A stretch of 64,000 nucleotides of DNA. Source: Streptomyces spongiicola (GTDB lineage Bacteria > Actinomycetota > Actinomycetes > Streptomycetales > Streptomycetaceae). The notes beneath the pieces were generated by a model, which was given only the letters and a program-made list of their open reading frames with translations, was not told where the DNA came from and did no database searches. This document shows, in pieces, positions 35,557 to 45,006 of the stretch. The stretch is taken from assembly GCF_003122365.1 (NCBI RefSeq), contig NZ_CP029254.1, forward strand, positions 1,379,001-1,443,000. The letters run 5' to 3'. The first letter of the stretch is position 1. The number at the start of each line of letters is the position of its first letter. Position numbers and translations under genes: made by a program.

Positions 35557-38265
35557 TCAGCGGCTGTCGCTGCCGGAGGACCGGGCCGCCGCGCGGCCCG
35601 CCTCCAGACGGGCCACGGGGATCCGGAAGGGCGAGCAGGAGACGTAGTCCAGGCCGGCCTCGTGGAAGAAGTGCACCGACTCCGGGTCGCCGCCGTGCTC
35701 GCCGCACACGCCGAGCTTCAGGTCCGGGCGGGTGGCCCGCCCGGCCGCCACCGCGTCGCGCACCAGCGAACCGACGCCGTCCTTGTCGATCGTCTCGAAC
35801 GGGCTGACGCCGAAGATGCCCTTCTCCAGGTAGGCCGTGAAGAACGAGGCCTCCACGTCGTCCCGGCTGAAGCCCCAGACGGTCTGGGTGAGGTCGTTCG
35901 TACCGAAGGAGAAGAACTCCGCGGCCTCCGCGATCTGACCGGCCGTCAGTGCCGCGCGAGGCAGCTCGATCATCGTGCCGAGCGCCAGTCTCAGGCCCAC
36001 ACCCGTGGCGGCCTCGACCTCGGCGATCACCTGCTCGGCCTCCTCCCGTACGATCTCCAGCTCCTGCACGGTGCCCACGAGCGGGATCATGATCTCGGCA
36101 CGAGGGTCGCCCTTGGCGTTGCGGCGCTCCGCCGCGGCCTCCGCGATGGCCCGCACCTGCATGGTGAACAGCCCGGGGATCACCAGGCCGAGACGGACTC
36201 CGCGCAGGCCCAGCATGGGGTTCTGCTCGTGCAGCCGGTGCACCGCCTGAAGCAGGCGCAGATCGTTCTCGTTGGCGTCCTTGCGGGCCTCGGCGAGCGC
36301 GACGCGCACCGACAGCTCGGTGATGTCCGGCAGGAACTCGTGCAGCGGCGGGTCCAGCAGCCGTACCGTCACCGGCAGCCCGTCCATCGCCTCGAACAGC
36401 TCGACGAAGTCCCTCTTCTGCAGCGGCAGCAGCACCTTCAGCGCGTCCTCGCGCTCGTCGTCGGTGTCGGCGAGGATCAGCTTCTCGACCATCCCGCGGC
36501 GCTCGCCGAGGAACATGTGCTCCGTACGGCAGAGCCCGATGCCCTGGGCGCCGAAGCGGCGGGCGCGCAGCGCGTCCTCGGCGTTGTCGGCGTTGGCCCG
36601 TACCCGCAGCCGGCGCACCCGGTCCGCGTAGGCCATGACCCGGTGCACGGCCCGGACCAGTTCGTCGGCGTCGTCGGCACCCGCGTGCATCCGGCCCTCG
36701 AAGTACTCCACCACCGGGGAGGGCACGACCGGGACCTCTCCGAGGTACACCCTGCCGGTGGAGCCGTCGATGGAGACGACGTCGCCCTCCTCCACCACCG
36801 TGCCGTTCACCGTCATCCGGCGGCGCTTGGTGTCGACCTCCAGTTCCTCGGCGCCGCAGACACAGGTCTTGCCCATACCGCGGGCGACGACGGCGGCGTG
36901 CGAGGTCTTTCCGCCGCGGGAGGTCAGGATGCCCTCGGCCGCGATCATGCCGTCGAGGTCGTCCGGGTTGGTCTCACGGCGGATCAGGATGACCTTCTCG
37001 CCGGAGCGCGACCACTTGACCGCCGTGTAGGAGTCGAAGACGGCCTTGCCGACCGCCGCGCCCGGGGAGGCGGCGATGCCCCGGCCGAGCTTCTCGACCC
37101 GTGCGGCCTCGTCGAAGCGCGGGAACATCAGCTGCGCCAGCTGGGCACCGGTGACGCGTTGCAGGGCCTCCGCCTCGTCGATGAGGCCCTGGTCCACGAG
37201 CTGGGTGGCGATCCGGAAGGCCGCGCCCGCGGTGCGCTTGCCGACCCGGGTCTGCAGCATCCACAGCCGGCCGCGCTCGATGGTGAACTCGATGTCGCAC
37301 AGGTCCTTGTAGTGCGTTTCGAGCGTCTCCATGATCTGCATCAGCTGGTCGTACGACTTCTTGTCGATCGACTCCAGGTCCGCCAGCGGCACGGTGTTGC
37401 GGATACCGGCCACGACGTCCTCGCCCTGCGCGTTCTGCAGGTAGTCGCCGTAGACGCCCTGGTGGCCGGAGGCGGGGTCGCGGGTGAAGGCGACGCCGGT
37501 GCCGGAGTCCGGGCCGAGGTTGCCGAAGACCATGGAGCAGACGTTGACCGCGGTGCCGAGGTCGTGCGGGATGCGCTCCTGGCGGCGGTAGAGCTTCGCC
37601 CGGTCTCCGTTCCAGGAGTCGAAGACGGCCTTGATGGCCAGGTCCATCTGGTCGCGCGGGTCCTGCGGGAAGTCGCGGCCGGTCCCCGACTTGACGATCT
37701 TCTTGAACTGCTTGACCAGCTTCTTCAGGTCGGAGGCGTCGAGGTCGGTGTCGACCGCGACCCTCTTGGCCTCCTTGGCCGCCTCCAGGGCGTCCTCGAA
37801 CAGCTCGCCGCCGACCCCGAGGACCGTCTTGCCGAACATCTGGATGAGCCGGCGGTAGGAGTCCCACGCGAAGCGCTCGTCGCCGGCCTGCCGGGCGAGT
37901 CCCTCCACGGACGTGTCGGACAGGCCGATGTTCAGGACCGTGTCCATCATGCCCGGCATGGAGAACTTGGCGCCGGAGCGGACGGACACCAGCAGCGGGT
38001 CGTCGGTCTGGCCGAGCTTCTTGCCCATGCGCTGCTCCAGCGCGTCGAGGTGCGCACTCACCTCGTCACGCAGTGCCGCGGGCTCCTCGCCGCTGTCGAG
38101 GTAGACCTTGCAGGCCTCGGTGGTGATGGTGAAGCCCGGAGGGACGGGCAGACCGAGGTTGGTCATCTCGGCGAGGTTCGCACCCTTGCCACCGAGGAGG
38201 TCCTTGAGGTCCCTGTTGCCCTCGGTGAAGTCATAGACGAACTTCTGATCTCTGATTTCCGACAC
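35557..38265 (-). CDS. ppdK: Pyruvate, phosphate dikinase
   Basis: A 902-residue enzyme interconverting pyruvate + ATP + Pi and PEP + AMP + PPi. The N-terminal ATP-grasp domain begins FVYDFTEGNRDLKDLLGGKGANLAEM; the swivelling phosphohistidine domain has the catalytic His in GGKTSHAAVVARGMGK (about 450); the C-terminal PEP/pyruvate barrel has GLCRTEHMF and VCGEHGGDP with the catalytic Cys (about 830). Length is typical for PPDK. The GTG at 38265 is chosen because GAGGAG lies 9 nt upstream; the open frame extends further without homology. It is transcribed alone and ends at a clear terminator. Confidence 0.97.
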   Translation of the reverse strand: MSEIRDQKFVYDFTEGNRDLKDLLGGKGANLAEMTNLGLPVPPGFTITTEACKVYLDSGEEPAALRDEVSAHLDALEQRMGKKLGQTDDPLLVSVRSGAKFSMPGMMDTVLNIGLSDTSVEGLARQAGDERFAWDSYRRLIQMFGKTVLGVGGELFEDALEAAKEAKRVAVDTDLDASDLKKLVKQFKKIVKSGTGRDFPQDPRDQMDLAIKAVFDSWNGDRAKLYRRQERIPHDLGTAVNVCSMVFGNLGPDSGTGVAFTRDPASGHQGVYGDYLQNAQGEDVVAGIRNTVPLADLESIDKKSYDQLMQIMETLETHYKDLCDIEFTIERGRLWMLQTRVGKRTAGAAFRIATQLVDQGLIDEAEALQRVTGAQLAQLMFPRFDEAARVEKLGRGIAASPGAAVGKAVFDSYTAVKWSRSGEKVILIRRETNPDDLDGMIAAEGILTSRGGKTSHAAVVARGMGKTCVCGAEELEVDTKRRRMTVNGTVVEEGDVVSIDGSTGRVYLGEVPVVPSPVVEYFEGRMHAGADDADELVRAVHRVMAYADRVRRLRVRANADNAEDALRARRFGAQGIGLCRTEHMFLGERRGMVEKLILADTDDEREDALKVLLPLQKRDFVELFEAMDGLPVTVRLLDPPLHEFLPDITELSVRVALAEARKDANENDLRLLQAVHRLHEQNPMLGLRGVRLGLVIPGLFTMQVRAIAEAAAERRNAKGDPRAEIMIPLVGTVQELEIVREEAEQVIAEVEAATGVGLRLALGTMIELPRAALTAGQIAEAAEFFSFGTNDLTQTVWGFSRDDVEASFFTAYLEKGIFGVSPFETIDKDGVGSLVRDAVAAGRATRPDLKLGVCGEHGGDPESVHFFHEAGLDYVSCSPFRIPVARLEAGRAAARSSGSDSR

Positions 38266-38694
38266 GGGTCTCGACTCCTCGAGGACTCGGTGGCTGCCCT
38301 GACGGCGAGGAACATACCCAGATCGAAGGAACGTGGGTACGTCCACTTGTCCGTCATTCGGCCGTAACCACCCGTCCGCCAGCAGATCGCAGGTTTCCGT
38401 TCCCCGAAGCGGCACCCCCCGGAGCTTCACCCCTCGAAGAGCGCTTGACCCAAAGCGGAACTTCACCGCTCGGATGAGCAGTCTTCCCGGCATCTGAGTT
38501 CACCTCTTGAACCCCGAAAGGGTGGCACGCAGTGCCACTCTTTCCGAAGTCGCAGCCACCCCGAGAGTGCTCATCTGAGCGCAACCCCTATCAGGGGTGG
38601 CGAGGATCACGCCGCCGGGAACGACCGGATCCCATCATCCGGACCCGCTCACCCCCGGATCCGGCCCGGCCTCCCGACCCGGCGCTCTGCCCGG
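38266..38694. other. ppdK upstream region with several small hairpins
   Basis: A 429-bp gap between the dihydrouridine synthase stop and ppdK start. It has hairpins at 38521-38539 (GTGGCAC/GTGCCAC arms), 38569-38580 (GCTCA/TGAGC) and 38584-38598 (ACCCCT/AGGGGT), which may terminate the upstream synthase transcript or regulate ppdK. A short open frame at 38163-38357 overlaps the ppdK start and is not considered a gene. Confidence 0.4.
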
Positions 38695-39840
38695 TCAGCC
38701 GCCGGACGTGTCCAGCTCCGCGTCCTCGCTCACACCTGCGCAGTCGTACGGATCCCTCAGCCAGCCGTCCGGGAGCACCACCCGGTTGCTCCCCGACGTG
38801 CGCCCGCGCGGGCCGTCCGCACCCGGCGGCCACGGCTGCTCCAGGTCCAGCATGCTCAACTGAGCGCGCAGCTCCTCCAGCGACGAGGTCACCGCCAGCC
38901 GCCTGCGCATCTCCGACCCGACCGCGAACCCCTTCAGGTACCAGGCCACATGCTTACGGAAGTCGATCACGCCGCGGGACTCGTCCCCGATCCACTCCCC
39001 CAGCAGCCGCGCATGGCGCACCATCACCTCCGCGACCTCGCGCAGCGACGGCCGCGCACACGCCCCCGACCCGTCGAAGGCACCGACCAGATCCCCGAAC
39101 AGCCACGGCCTGCCCAGGCAGCCTCGCCCCACGACCACCCCGTCACAGCCCGTCTCACGCATCATCCGCAACGCGTCGTCCGCCGACCAGATGTCGCCGT
39201 TCCCCAGCACCGGGATCTCCGGCACGTGCTCCTTCAACCGGGCGATGGCGTCCCAGTCCGCCGAGCCGCCGTAGTGCTGAGCCGCCGTGCGCCCGTGCAG
39301 GGCGATCGCCGTGACACCCTCCTCGACCGCGATCCGCCCCGCGTCGAGATAGGTGATGTGTCCGTCGTCGATGCCCTTGCGCATCTTCATCGTGACCGGC
39401 AGGCCCCCGGCGTTCCCGACCGCCTCGCCGAGGATCGCCCGCAGCAGGTTCCGCTTGTAGGGAAGGGCCGAGCCACCCCCCTTGCGGGTCACCTTGGGCA
39501 CCGGGCAGCCGAAGTTCAGATCGATGTGATCGGCCAGATCCTCGTCCACGATCATGCGGACGGCCTTGCCGACCGTGACCGGGTCCACTCCGTACAACTG
39601 GATCGAACGCGGCCGCTCCGACGCGTCGAAGTGGATGAGCTGCATCGTCTTCTCATTGCGCTCGACGAGCGCCCGCGTCGTGATCATCTCGCTGACGAAC
39701 AGCCCCTTGCCCCCGCTGAACTCGCGGCAGAGGGTACGGAACGGCGCGTTGGTGATACCGGCCATGGGCGCGAGCACCACCGGGGGCTGCACGGCGTGCG
39801 GGCCGATGGACAGCGTCGGGGACTGGGCGAGCGTGGTCAT
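38695..39840 (-). CDS. dusB: tRNA-dihydrouridine synthase
   Basis: A 381-residue FMN enzyme of the DusB/NifR3 group that reduces uridine to dihydrouridine in tRNA D-loops. The barrel starts PPVVLAPMAGITNAPFR; the catalytic Cys is in HIDLNFGCPVPKVTRKGGGSAL (about 95-116); FMN-phosphate contacts are in PVTMKMRKG and VLGNGDIWS, then GVVVGRGCLGRPWLF. The ATG at 39840 is chosen because MTTLAQSPTLSIGP is the usual actinobacterial N-terminus; an in-frame GTG at 39864 is possible. Confidence 0.94.
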   Translation of the reverse strand: MTTLAQSPTLSIGPHAVQPPVVLAPMAGITNAPFRTLCREFSGGKGLFVSEMITTRALVERNEKTMQLIHFDASERPRSIQLYGVDPVTVGKAVRMIVDEDLADHIDLNFGCPVPKVTRKGGGSALPYKRNLLRAILGEAVGNAGGLPVTMKMRKGIDDGHITYLDAGRIAVEEGVTAIALHGRTAAQHYGGSADWDAIARLKEHVPEIPVLGNGDIWSADDALRMMRETGCDGVVVGRGCLGRPWLFGDLVGAFDGSGACARPSLREVAEVMVRHARLLGEWIGDESRGVIDFRKHVAWYLKGFAVGSEMRRRLAVTSSLEELRAQLSMLDLEQPWPPGADGPRGRTSGSNRVVLPDGWLRDPYDCAGVSEDAELDTSGG

Positions 39841-39960
39841 CGGACCATTGTCGCGCACTGTCAAATCAATTAGTTAGGCGCACTATTCATCCCGGCCGGC
39901 CGCCCGGCCCGGCTCCCCCGGCAGGCGCGGATTCGAGGCGCCCCCGGCGTCGACCCGTCT

Positions 39961-39992
39961 CCTGGAGCCGGCTCCCTGGGTCCGGCTCCAGG
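39961..39992. terminator. Perfect hairpin downstream of the DUF6158-like gene
   Basis: Arms CCTGGAGCCGG (39961-39971) and CCGGCTCCAGG (39982-39992), loop 10 nt, located 91 bp past the stop of the minus-strand gene at 40083. No T-run follows. Short GGCCGGTCCAAGGGAGCCGG repeats occur at about 40024-40075. Confidence 0.5.
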
Positions 39993-40082
39993 AAACGGGC
40001 CTCAGAGGGAACCCGCCCCGGGGGCCGGCCAAAAGAGGCCGGTCCAAGGGAGCCGGTCCAAGGGGGCCGGCCCCGGGGAGCC

Positions 40083-40328
40083 TCAGGCGTCGCCACACGT
40101 CCGGGCCCTCGCACCCTCCCGGGTCCTGCCCCTCAACGTGGCGCGCCCGGGGTGGCGGCGGAGGTACTCGGCCTCGAGAACACCCATCCGGGAGGTGTGG
40201 GTGTCCAGAGCGTCGTCGGAGCCGTACAGCAGGGTCTCGTGGCGAGTGCGGTGGATGGCCTCCAGCTCCTTCAGCAGTTGCCCGTCCTCCAGCCGCTCCG
40301 GCGGCACTCCGCGATCCCGCTCCGCCAT
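40083..40328 (-). CDS. Small conserved actinobacterial protein, DUF6158-like
   Basis: An 81-residue acidic-to-basic helical protein: AERDRGVPPERLEDGQLLKE, LEAIHRTRHETLLYGSDDAL and then THTSRMGVLEAEYLRRHP. This pattern matches a widespread small Streptomyces family (recalled as DUF6158) of unknown function. The ATG at 40328 has GGAGG 8 nt upstream, which fixes the start. It is probably cytoplasmic, with no membrane segment. Confidence 0.8.
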   Translation of the reverse strand: MAERDRGVPPERLEDGQLLKELEAIHRTRHETLLYGSDDALDTHTSRMGVLEAEYLRRHPGRATLRGRTREGARARTCGDA

Positions 40329-40396
40329 GTCACACACCTCCGGTAGGTACGCCCCTTCCATCATGGCCCCGGATCGGGCGGCCGCATCCGAAGACG

Positions 40397-40431
40397 GAAG
40401 TGCCCGGACCACCGGCCGGTCCGGGCACTTC
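40397..40431. terminator. Perfect 14-bp stem hairpin, terminator
   Basis: Arms GAAGTGCCCGGACC (40397-40410) and GGTCCGGGCACTTC (40418-40431) with a 7-nt loop, 13 bp past the stop of the minus-strand small gene at 40444 and upstream of the next minus-strand gene, so it separates the two transcripts. Confidence 0.8.
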
Positions 40432-40443
40432 GGCGTGAGGGTG

Positions 40444-40668
40444 TCAGTCCCGGGCGCCGCCCTCGTCCCGGGTCGCCTCGCTGTGGGACGCCTCGGCGTC
40501 CGGGTTGTGCAGAGCGCGCTCACGCATCCTGCGCAGGAGTTCCTGCTTCTGCTCGGCGGCCGCCAGGCGGTCTGCCCGGCCCGCCGGACCGTCGCCTCGC
40601 TGGTCGGCACGGGACAGCTTTCTGCGCTGCCCGCCCACACCGAGAAGGTTGTTGCGGCCCTTGGCCAC
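40444..40668 (-). CDS. Small conserved basic protein, DUF6243-like
   Basis: A 74-residue basic, helical protein: AKGRNNLLGVGGQRRKLSRA followed by a glutamine/lysine-rich helix (AAAEQKQELLRRMRERAL) and an acidic tail. It matches a common short Streptomyces family (recalled as DUF6243), function unknown; composition suggests nucleic-acid or ribosome association but nothing proves it. The GTG start at 40668 follows GGGAGAA. It is monocistronic, bounded by the hairpin at 40397-40431. Confidence 0.8.
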   Translation of the reverse strand: MAKGRNNLLGVGGQRRKLSRADQRGDGPAGRADRLAAAEQKQELLRRMRERALHNPDAEASHSEATRDEGGARD

Positions 40669-40859
40669 GGGGTTCTCCCATCGTGGTGAGGAGTGGTCTG
40701 GAGATCAGCTAACGGGGGCGGGGCATGCCCGCCGCACTCTCACTCGTAGATCTGGATGAAGGAGGACATGCGGCGACGGTACCGGGCCGGGCCCGGTCGA
40801 ACACCTGGTTTTACCGGGCCGCTCGGGGGCGGTGCCCGATCATGTCGACAGATGGCAAC

Positions 40860-40881
40860 TGACAGATTTTGAAATCTGTCA
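40860..40881. promoter_or_regulatory. Palindromic operator upstream of the aldo/keto reductase
   Basis: TGACAGATTT and AAATCTGTCA arms separated by 2 nt form a near-perfect 22-bp dyad, flanked by further GACAGATGGCAA and TCTGTAATGCCA half-repeats. It is AT-rich compared with its surroundings and lies 57 bp upstream of the ATG at 40938. A TetR regulator encoded just downstream is the likely ligand. Confidence 0.6.
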
Positions 40882-40937
40882 TCTGTAATGCCATAGTTGT
40901 CACCGTCAGAAACCCACCTCTCCGAGGAGCCCCTCTC

Positions 40938-42122
40938 ATGACCTCCCCCGGCTCTTCCTCTTCTCCCGGCTCCCCCGGCTCTTCTTCTTCTCACGGCTCC
41001 CCCGGCTCCCCCGGGTCCCCCAGGTCCCCCAGGTCCCCCGGGTCCCGCGGTTCTCGCACCGGACCAACCGGCGGCCCCACCCCTCTGGCCGCTCCAGCCC
41101 CTCCGGCACTCCGCCCCGTCCCCACCCGCTCCCTCGGAACCACCGGCCCCCGCGTCTCGGCGATCGGGCTGGGCACCATGGGCATGTCGGCGTTCTACGG
41201 TGACGTCGATCGCCCGGAGTCGATCGCGACGATCCACGCCGCCCTCGACGCCGGCGTCACGCTGATCGACACGGGCGACTTCTACGGCATGGGCCACAAC
41301 GAGATGCTGGTCCGCGAGGCACTGCGTGCCGCTCCGGCGGGCAGCCGCGAGAGGGCGCTGATCAGCGTGAAGTTCGGGGCACTGCGCGACCCGGACGGCG
41401 GCTGGGCCGGCCACGACGGCCGCCCGGCCGCGGTCAGGAACTTCGCGGCGTACTCGCTCCAGCGGCTGGGTACGGACCACATCGACGTCTACCGGATCGC
41501 CCGTGTCGACCCCGGTGTGCCGATCGAGGACACGGTCGGCGCGATCGCCGAACTGGTCGAGGCAGGCCATGTCCGGCACATCGGCCTGTCCGAAGTCGGT
41601 GCCGAGACGCTCCGCCGCGCGGCGTCGGTCGCCCCGATCAGCGATCTTCAGATCGAGTACTCGCTGATCTCCCGCGGCATCGAGGACGCGATCCTGCCCG
41701 CGGCGCGGGAGCTGGGCATCGGTGTCACGGCGTACGGGGTGCTGTCCCGCGGCCTGATCTCCGGGCATTTCGCCGCCGACCGGGAACTGGCGGCAGACGA
41801 CTTCCGGGGTATGAGCCCCCGCTTCCAGGGCGGCAATCTGAGCCACAACCTCGGGCTCGTCGAGCGGCTGCGCGGGATCGCCGGACAGAAGGGGGTCTCG
41901 GTCGCCCAGCTGGCGATCGCCTGGGTGCTGTCGCGTGGCGAGGACATCGTTCCGCTGGTGGGTGCGCGGCGCCGGGAGCAACTTGCGGAGGCACTGGGTG
42001 CCCTGGATGTGGAGTTCGGAGGGGACGAACTCGCGGCGGTCGAGCGGGCGGTTCCGCGTGGAGCGGCCGCGGGTGAGCGGTACCCGGCGCCGCAGATGGC
42101 GCATCTCGACAGCGAGCACTGA
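40938..42122 (+). CDS. Aldo/keto reductase with long serine/proline N-terminal extension
   Basis: A 394-residue NADPH-dependent reductase. Residues 1-60 are an SSSPGSPG-type low-complexity extension; the barrel starts RSLGTTGPRVSAIGLGTMGM. Catalytic Asp and Tyr are in LIDTGDFYGMGHNE, Lys in LISVKFGA; the family His is replaced in the LGTDHIDVYRIARVDP strand, where the usual YxxH segment reads differently. The C-terminal GxxxxxQL cofactor loop is VGARRREQLAEALGA. ATG at 40938 has GAGGAG 9 nt upstream. Probably controlled by the TetR gene 260 bp downstream. Substrate unknown. Confidence 0.9.
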   Translation: MTSPGSSSSPGSPGSSSSHGSPGSPGSPRSPRSPGSRGSRTGPTGGPTPLAAPAPPALRPVPTRSLGTTGPRVSAIGLGTMGMSAFYGDVDRPESIATIHAALDAGVTLIDTGDFYGMGHNEMLVREALRAAPAGSRERALISVKFGALRDPDGGWAGHDGRPAAVRNFAAYSLQRLGTDHIDVYRIARVDPGVPIEDTVGAIAELVEAGHVRHIGLSEVGAETLRRAASVAPISDLQIEYSLISRGIEDAILPAARELGIGVTAYGVLSRGLISGHFAADRELAADDFRGMSPRFQGGNLSHNLGLVERLRGIAGQKGVSVAQLAIAWVLSRGEDIVPLVGARRREQLAEALGALDVEFGGDELAAVERAVPRGAAAGERYPAPQMAHLDSEH

Positions 42123-42185
42123 GGTGCGACGGCGGGTGCCGTCCGGATCCGGGCACGGCGGGAGCCGGCCGGCGGGGTCGTCCCC

Positions 42186-42270
42186 CGCGGCCGGACCCTG
42201 CGGCCGAACCCCGCGGCCGAACCCTGCGACCGGACCCTGCGGCCGGGCCCCGCGGCCGGGCCCCGCGGGC
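42186..42270. repeat. 15-bp tandem repeats
   Basis: About five to six 15-bp units (CGCGGCCGAACCCTG type) in the 259-bp gap between the aldo/keto reductase and TetR genes. Confidence 0.85.
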
Positions 42271-42381
42271 GCAGCGGCGGACACCGGTCGTGCCGTTGCC
42301 GGCCGCCGTGCGGCCCGTCCCGGCCGGGGCGGCTCGGCGGCCGCCCCGGTCGTGTCGGTGGGGGAGGGTACCGTCGGTGCC

Positions 42382-42969
42382 ATGTCCACCACGGAGACCC
42401 TGAGCGCCGACCGCATCCTCGAGGCGACCGAGGAGGTGCTGCGCCGTTTCGGCCCGTCCAAGGCGACGGTCGTCGACGTGGCACGCGCCCTCGGGGTGAG
42501 TCATGGCAGTGTGTATCGGCACTTCCGTACGAAGGCGGCGCTGCGTGAGGCCGTGACGGCTCGCTGGCTGGGACGTACCGAGGAGTTGCTGTCGGGGATC
42601 ACGGAGGGGCCTGCGGGTTCGGCGGAGGAGAAGCTGCGGTCGTGGCTGTCGTGCCTGTTCGAGGCGAAGCGCCACAAGGCGGGTGACGATCCGGAGCTGT
42701 TCGCCACCTACGCGGTGCTGATCACGGAGACCAGCGGTGTGGTGGACGAGCATCTTGTGGTGCTGGTCAGCCAGTTGACGCGGATCATCGAACAGGGTGT
42801 GCGCGGCGGGGAGTTCGGGGCCCCGGATCCGGTGTCGACGGCGCAGGCGGTGTTCGACGCGACGGCACGTTTCCACGATCCGGTGTTCGCGCGGGAGTGG
42901 CGGAGGCCGGCGATCGACGACGAGTTCCGCGCGGTGTGCGAGTTGCTGCTGCGGGGGCTGCGCGCCTGA
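42382..42969 (+). CDS. TetR/AcrR-family transcriptional regulator
   Basis: A 195-residue repressor-type protein. The N-terminal helix-turn-helix is visible: RILEATEEVLRRFGPSKATV, then VVDVARALGVSHGSVYRHF (about 30-48), followed by RTKAALREAV. The C-terminal domain (LRSWLSCLFEAKRHKAGDDPELFATY onwards) resembles the YbjK/TetR_C-type ligand domain. The ATG at 42382 starts the domain directly. It is codirectional with the upstream aldo/keto reductase, whose promoter carries a TetR-like palindrome. Ligand unknown. Confidence 0.93.
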   Translation: MSTTETLSADRILEATEEVLRRFGPSKATVVDVARALGVSHGSVYRHFRTKAALREAVTARWLGRTEELLSGITEGPAGSAEEKLRSWLSCLFEAKRHKAGDDPELFATYAVLITETSGVVDEHLVVLVSQLTRIIEQGVRGGEFGAPDPVSTAQAVFDATARFHDPVFAREWRRPAIDDEFRAVCELLLRGLRA

Positions 42970-43623
42970 CCGGACCGTTCTCCGTGGCCCCGGTCAAGTC
43001 GCCCGGCGCGCGTTCCGATCGGCGGTGGCGGTCCTCCGCGCGGGGGCGAGGAGATCCGTGTCCGGGGCCGGGCCGGCGTGCGCGGGGTGGTTCGCCCGTG
43101 CCGGCCCGAGTCGTGGTCGGGTGCTCCGGGGGCGGCCGGGGTCGACGGTGTCCCGGTGTGCGTCGTCGAGATGCTCCTCGGCCCTGAGCCGGGGCTGGAC
43201 TGGACGGCTCCGGTCCGGCCACAGGTGTTGCAGGTGCCGCACATGTCGCAGGTGTTGCAGGTGTTGCAGGTGTTGCAGGTGTTGCAGGTGCCGCGGGCGA
43301 GTGCTTTGCGCACACCCGCCTTCCGTACGCCCGACCGCTTCTCGTACGCGGACGGCGTGTTCACGTCCGTGCCGGTCCCATGCGCCGGTCCCATGCGCCG
43401 GTCCCATGCGCCGGTCCCATGTGCCGGTCCCATGTGCTGGTTCCATGCACCGGTTCCATGCGCCGACCCTGCTGCCCGCGCTGGTACCGCCGCTGCTGCC
43501 GGTACTGCTGCCGGGCGGCATGGAGCAACCGTCCGCCGGCGGTCGGCGAGTGGGCCCGGTAGGCGGCAGGCCCCCGGTTCCGTACCCGGAACCGGGGGCC
43601 TGCCGCCGTAGTGGCGCCGGATG
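42970..43623. repeat. Gap with 9-bp and 13-bp minisatellites downstream of glyS
   Basis: No gene is supported in these 654 bp. They contain TTGCAGGTG units of 9 bp at about 43236-43290 and seven 13-bp units (GGTCCCATGCGCC type) at 43374-43464, diverging in the last three copies. The glyS terminator is at the right end. Confidence 0.75.
43562..43607. terminator. Terminator of glyS
   Basis: A perfect 20-bp stem (43562-43581 and 43588-43607, GGCGGCAGG outer arm) with a 6-nt loop, 16 bp past the glyS stop. It is one of the strongest hairpins in the window. Confidence 0.85.
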
Positions 43624-45006
43624 TCAGCAGCCGAGGAGGCGGGTGGCGAGGTAGCCCTGGATCTGGTCCAGGGAGACGCGCTCCTGCTTCATGGTGTCGC
43701 GCTCGCGGACGGTGACGGCGTTGTCGTCGAGGGTGTCGAAGTCGACGGTGACGCAGTACGGGGTGCCGATCTCGTCCTGGCGGCGGTAGCGGCGGCCGAT
43801 GGCGCCGGCGTCGTCGAACTCGATGTTCCAGTTCTGCCGGAGGTCGGCGGCGAGACCCTTGGCCTTCGGAGAGAGCTGGGGGTTGCGGGACAGCGGCAGG
43901 ACCGCGACCTTCACCGGCGCGAGGCGGTGGTCGAGGCGCAGAACGGTGCGCTTCTCCATGACGCCCTTGGCGTTGGGGGCCTCGTCCTCGTTGTAGCCGT
44001 CGAGGAGGAAGGCGAGCATGGTGCGGCCGACGCCGGCGGCGGGCTCGATGACGTACGGCGTCCAGCGCTCGCCGGCCTCCTGGTCGAAGTACGACAGGTC
44101 GGTGCCGGAGGCCTTGGAGTGGGCGCCGAGGTCGTAGTCCGTGCGGTTGGCGACGCCTTCGAGCTCGCCCCATTCGCTGCCGCCGAACTGGAAGCGGTAC
44201 TCGATGTCGGCGGTGCGCTTGGAGTAGTGGGAGAGCTTCTCCTTGGGGTGCTCGTACCAGCGCATGTTCTCCTCACGGAGTCCGAGGCCGGTGTACCAGT
44301 TCCAGCGCTGCTCCATCCAGTACTCGTGCCACTTCTCGTCCTCGCCGGGCTTGACGAAGAACTCCATCTCCATCTGCTCGAACTCGCGGGTGCGGAAGAT
44401 GAAGTTGCCGGGGGTGATCTCGTTGCGGAAGGACTTGCCGACCTGGGCGATGCCGAAGGGCGGCTTGCGGCGGGAGGTCTGCTGGACCTGGGCGAAGTTG
44501 GTGAAGATGCCCTGGGCGGTCTCGGGGCGCAGATAGGCGACGGAGCCGGAGTCCTGGGTGGGGCCGAGGTGGGTGGAGAGGAGACCGGAGAACTGCTTGG
44601 GCTCGGTGAACCGGCCCTTGGTCCCGCAGTGGGGGCAGTTGATGTCGGTCAGGCCGCCCGCGGGGGTGCGGCCGTGCTTCTCCTCGTATGCCTCTTCGAG
44701 GTGGTCGGCGCGGAAGCGCTTGTGGCAGGAGGTGCACTCGGTGAGCGGGTCGGTGAAGGTGGCGACGTGGCCGGAGGCCTCCCAGACCTCGGTCGCAAGG
44801 ATCACCGACGAGTCGATACCGACGACGTCCTCGCGCGAGGTGACCATGTAGCGCCACCACTGGCGCTTGATGTTCTCCTTGAGTTCGGTGCCCAGCGGTC
44901 CGTAGTCCCAGGCGGCGCGCTGGCCACCGTAGATCTCGCTGCTGGGGTAGACGAACCCACGGCGCTTGCTCAGGTTGACGATCGTGTCGATCTTGTCGGC
45001 GGCCAC
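43624..45006 (-). CDS. glyS: Glycyl-tRNA synthetase (alpha2 type)
   Basis: A 460-residue class II synthetase charging tRNA-Gly. Motif 1 region starts [28 protein letters not shown]; motif 2 is [25 protein letters not shown] (FRxE type); motif 3 is near [15 protein letters not shown]; an inserted zinc-ribbon-like segment has CTSCHKRF and NCPHCGTKG. The single-chain eukaryote-like architecture is normal in actinobacteria. The GTG at 45006 follows GAAGAGAG. It is divergent from znuA, and a T-box was looked for but not seen in the 405-bp spacer. Confidence 0.97.
   Translation of the reverse strand: MAADKIDTIVNLSKRRGFVYPSSEIYGGQRAAWDYGPLGTELKENIKRQWWRYMVTSREDVVGIDSSVILATEVWEASGHVATFTDPLTECTSCHKRFRADHLEEAYEEKHGRTPAGGLTDINCPHCGTKGRFTEPKQFSGLLSTHLGPTQDSGSVAYLRPETAQGIFTNFAQVQQTSRRKPPFGIAQVGKSFRNEITPGNFIFRTREFEQMEMEFFVKPGEDEKWHEYWMEQRWNWYTGLGLREENMRWYEHPKEKLSHYSKRTADIEYRFQFGGSEWGELEGVANRTDYDLGAHSKASGTDLSYFDQEAGERWTPYVIEPAAGVGRTMLAFLLDGYNEDEAPNAKGVMEKRTVLRLDHRLAPVKVAVLPLSRNPQLSPKAKGLAADLRQNWNIEFDDAGAIGRRYRRQDEIGTPYCVTVDFDTLDDNAVTVRERDTMKQERVSLDQIQGYLATRLLGC

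Noticed and set aside
38163..38357. 64-codon ORF overlapping the ppdK start
   Set aside because: No family, and it overlaps the ppdK ribosome site and start codon in another frame.
35128..38367. Open frame of 1079 codons on the plus strand
   Set aside because: It is antisense to ppdK and keeps open only because of GC-rich codon bias; the minus-strand protein has clear motifs.
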